From contig NZ_MUNZ01000133.1 of the NCBI RefSeq assembly GCF_002001205.1, positions 1-36,389 of the forward strand: a stretch of 36,389 nt of DNA, read 5' to 3'. Source of the DNA: Hydrogenophaga sp. A37 (GTDB taxonomy: Bacteria; Pseudomonadota; Gammaproteobacteria; Burkholderiales; Burkholderiaceae_C). The notes under the pieces are model-generated. The model was not told the origin of the DNA, did no database searches, and saw nothing but the letters and a program-made list of their open reading frames with translations. Positions 36,001 through 36,389 of this stretch are shown one piece after another; the first letter of the stretch is position 1, and each line of letters starts with the position of its first letter. The position numbers and the translations under genes are program-made.

Positions 36001-36179
36001 CTGAGCCCGACATCGAACACGCTGCTTACTGTCTTTCAATGGTATTCAATGACTCACACTTAAGAAAGTCTATAGGTCTGCAAGCAAGGGAGACCATGCT
36101 CAATCAATACAATCCAAAAGTTGTTGGTGAAATGTATCGACGACGCCTCGCATTGATAGGTGCTCGAATGGAAATATAG
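33090..36179 (+). CDS. Two-headed glycosyltransferase: GT-A, beta-sandwich and GT4 domains
   Basis: A 1029-residue protein in AT-rich DNA. Residues 1-260 look like a GT-A transferase of the GT8-related kind: AFYTIVSNNYLHFARTLLQSI, the metal site YIDPDITLF (D101, D103), NCGFCATKR and TDQSWIDL. Residues about 400-425 carry a short internal duplication (IESGEIQK, then IESKSGEIQK). About 528-650 is beta-strand rich, perhaps a carbohydrate-binding domain. From about 660 comes a GT4 domain: IGYLGAELGVGEAARSL, YWHWEQPKLPEKYLG, SYKFRKNPEAAIDAF, and HRAEGFGLGPAEMMFLGKP. This GT4 domain is akin to that of the gene at 24689. The start at 33090 is preferred for its strong ribosome-binding site; an upstream GTG or ATG would overlap the preceding gene. 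Two transferase domains suggest it adds two different linkages. Donors are unknown. Confidence 0.82.
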   Translation: MRTAFYTIVSNNYLHFARTLLQSIKIQHPEASLYCVIVDTDLEPAKQYEDEFTIIELRELGLPNPKEFTFQYSVLELNTAVKPWAMQLLLQAGFDIAVYIDPDITLFKPLVEVMDALKGSSDIVLTPHLISPITDQKSPTELDIRRSGTYNCGFCATKRTENADSFLKWWMKKLEYDCVVDMDRGIFTDQSWIDLVPGLFENVYVLRHPGYNVAYWNLAQRRISRAPNGNWLSNGVPLVFFHFSGINPLNPAVFSKHQNRFTLDTLGEARPLAEEYVDKLLLNEAQRFSAFKYGFGIFSNGEPIPDSFRREYLRNTQLRNLMSPNPFEKPDALIWSRVGFGNHLTPITWTMHGLWKSRPDLMREFPLDDETSVQKFWAWLLLEGSSVLGQSLMEAHNRYHDKIESGEIQKIESKSGEIQKSAARASHIYKVLFDIDENSHELDDSKEAFLTRGRGVFSIASIVLRHKVIDLSRIARAIIYTLSDAWAAPESKKINENRSQESVLQIPSNSPYQGLFETAAEDDSGQRGIWCSTQVFVPIPNIPGGMLRIEGLFIPELLQRATGQDTFFISVSLADDIVGISDRRTDGIIDASFPLPEKIPSHGMLKLEASSFFVPKSIGLNDDSRKLSWRVKNISVDSHIIIDCTQPQKLANPSDLFKIPGLNLIGYLGAELGVGEAARSLAKASSSVGIPYSIIDVGYQTQNRQTDRSAWDQATPDHYPIDLIYVNADQTRATLAYLAGMNIESAKARIAYWHWEQPKLPEKYLGAFSGLDEIWTPTAFVQEAVSSISPIPVFKVPHCVSFTVNPQFTRASFGIPQDRFAALVMYDFHSYKFRKNPEAAIDAFRIACMTQPSTKATLIIKTINSIDYAEDYERLKQSVDDIEDVIFLDQVYSRDMLYGLEANCDCLISLHRAEGFGLGPAEMMFLGKPVIATGWSGNMEFMNTQNSFPVHYKLKPLEKSVGVYEAGQVWAEPDIEHAAYCLSMVFNDSHLRKSIGLQARETMLNQYNPKVVGEMYRRRLALIGARMEI

Positions 36180-36198
36180 GCCAGCTTCGGTTGCTGGT
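36180..36198 (+). terminator. Hairpin just after the last polysaccharide gene
   Basis: CCAGC (36181-36185) pairs with GCTGG (36193-36197) across a seven-base loop, with an outer G-U pair, beginning one base after the stop codon. It is short and has no T-tract, so termination is only possible. Confidence 0.3.
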
Positions 36199-36263
36199 GA
36201 TGAGGCGGAAAATAGGCAACCAAAAACAACGCCGTGCATCTTGCATGCAGGGTCAAGAAGAGG

Positions 36264-36389
36264 GCGGATTCAAGTTTGAAGTGCAACACCTGCCACCGAG
36301 TAAGGTCCGCAGATGCAAAGCACCCCGTCCAAGCGCTATCAACAGCTCCAGCCTGAAGACCGCGTGACTCTGGCCAGTCTGGCCCAGCA
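36264..36389 (+). mobile_element. Left end of a probable IS30-family insertion sequence
   Basis: The window ends inside this element. A stretch at 36267-36288 (GATTCAA, then GCAACA) resembles the left inverted repeat of E. coli IS30 as I remember it, about 25 bases before the transposase start. The right end and any target duplication lie outside the window, so the boundary is approximate. It directly follows the AT-rich end of the polysaccharide block. Confidence 0.5.
36313..36389 (+). CDS. IS30-family transposase, N-terminal fragment cut by window edge
   Basis: The first 25 codons of an open frame that runs off the right edge. It begins MQSTPSKRYQQLQPEDR and continues with VTLASLAQ, matching the start of the helix-turn-helix domain of IS30-type transposases (basic residue, YxxL, then ER/DR and a hydrophobic helix). 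AAGG lies seven bases before the ATG (36302-36305). Whether the gene is intact cannot be judged here. Confidence 0.6.
   Translation, partial: MQSTPSKRYQQLQPEDRVTLASLAQ

Noticed and set aside
1..36389. CRISPR arrays, tRNA or rRNA genes, riboswitches
   Set aside because: No regularly spaced direct repeats, no cloverleaf-like sequence and no recognisable riboswitch core were seen on either strand.

Overview
The window is high-GC DNA from a betaproteobacterium, most likely order Burkholderiales and probably family Comamonadaceae. The evidence is a Bug-type solute receptor, the codon use, and a C-rich/G-rich intergenic repeat between two convergent genes that resembles repeats I recall from that family. 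All gene names rest on reading protein motifs; no database search was run.

Positions 1-7716 look like ordinary chromosome. In order they hold the 3' part of dbpA (RNA helicase), a secreted protein made of four Cys-rich repeats, a DUF3297 protein, a YceB/DUF1439-like exported protein, a small zinc-ribbon-like protein, a RIO-type kinase, then on the minus strand a Bug receptor gene overlapping xerD, and finally an AEC-family transporter.

Positions 7896-36179 form one plus-strand block of 21 genes, many overlapping by 1 to 34 bases, that encodes an exported surface polysaccharide (O-antigen or capsule type). Precursor genes are ugd (UDP-glucuronate), rfbB-rfbD-rfbA-rfbC (dTDP-L-rhamnose), manC (GDP-mannose), and gmd plus rmd (GDP-D-rhamnose). 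Assembly genes encode at least six glycosyltransferases (GT2 and GT4 types, two of them large multidomain proteins). Export is by an ABC transporter: wzm, and wzt with a C-terminal extension of the kind that recognises a modified chain end. Immediately after wzt lies a 1011-residue methyltransferase, coiled-coil and glycosyltransferase fusion, a good candidate for a chain-capping and length-setting enzyme. Other parts are two stand-alone methyltransferases, a lipid-synthase/flippase-like membrane protein overlapping a GT-C-like membrane protein, and a GDSL esterase that has both a lipoprotein signal and a beta-barrel-like C-terminus. I see no polymerase (Wzy) or Wzx flippase.

Base composition falls sharply near the right end. 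For example, 22 of 60 bases are G or C at 32641-32700, against 41 of 60 at 19081-19140. The last two genes of the block (methyltransferase and 1029-residue glycosyltransferase) therefore look recently acquired. Right after them the window ends inside what reads as the left end and first 25 codons of an IS30-family insertion sequence.
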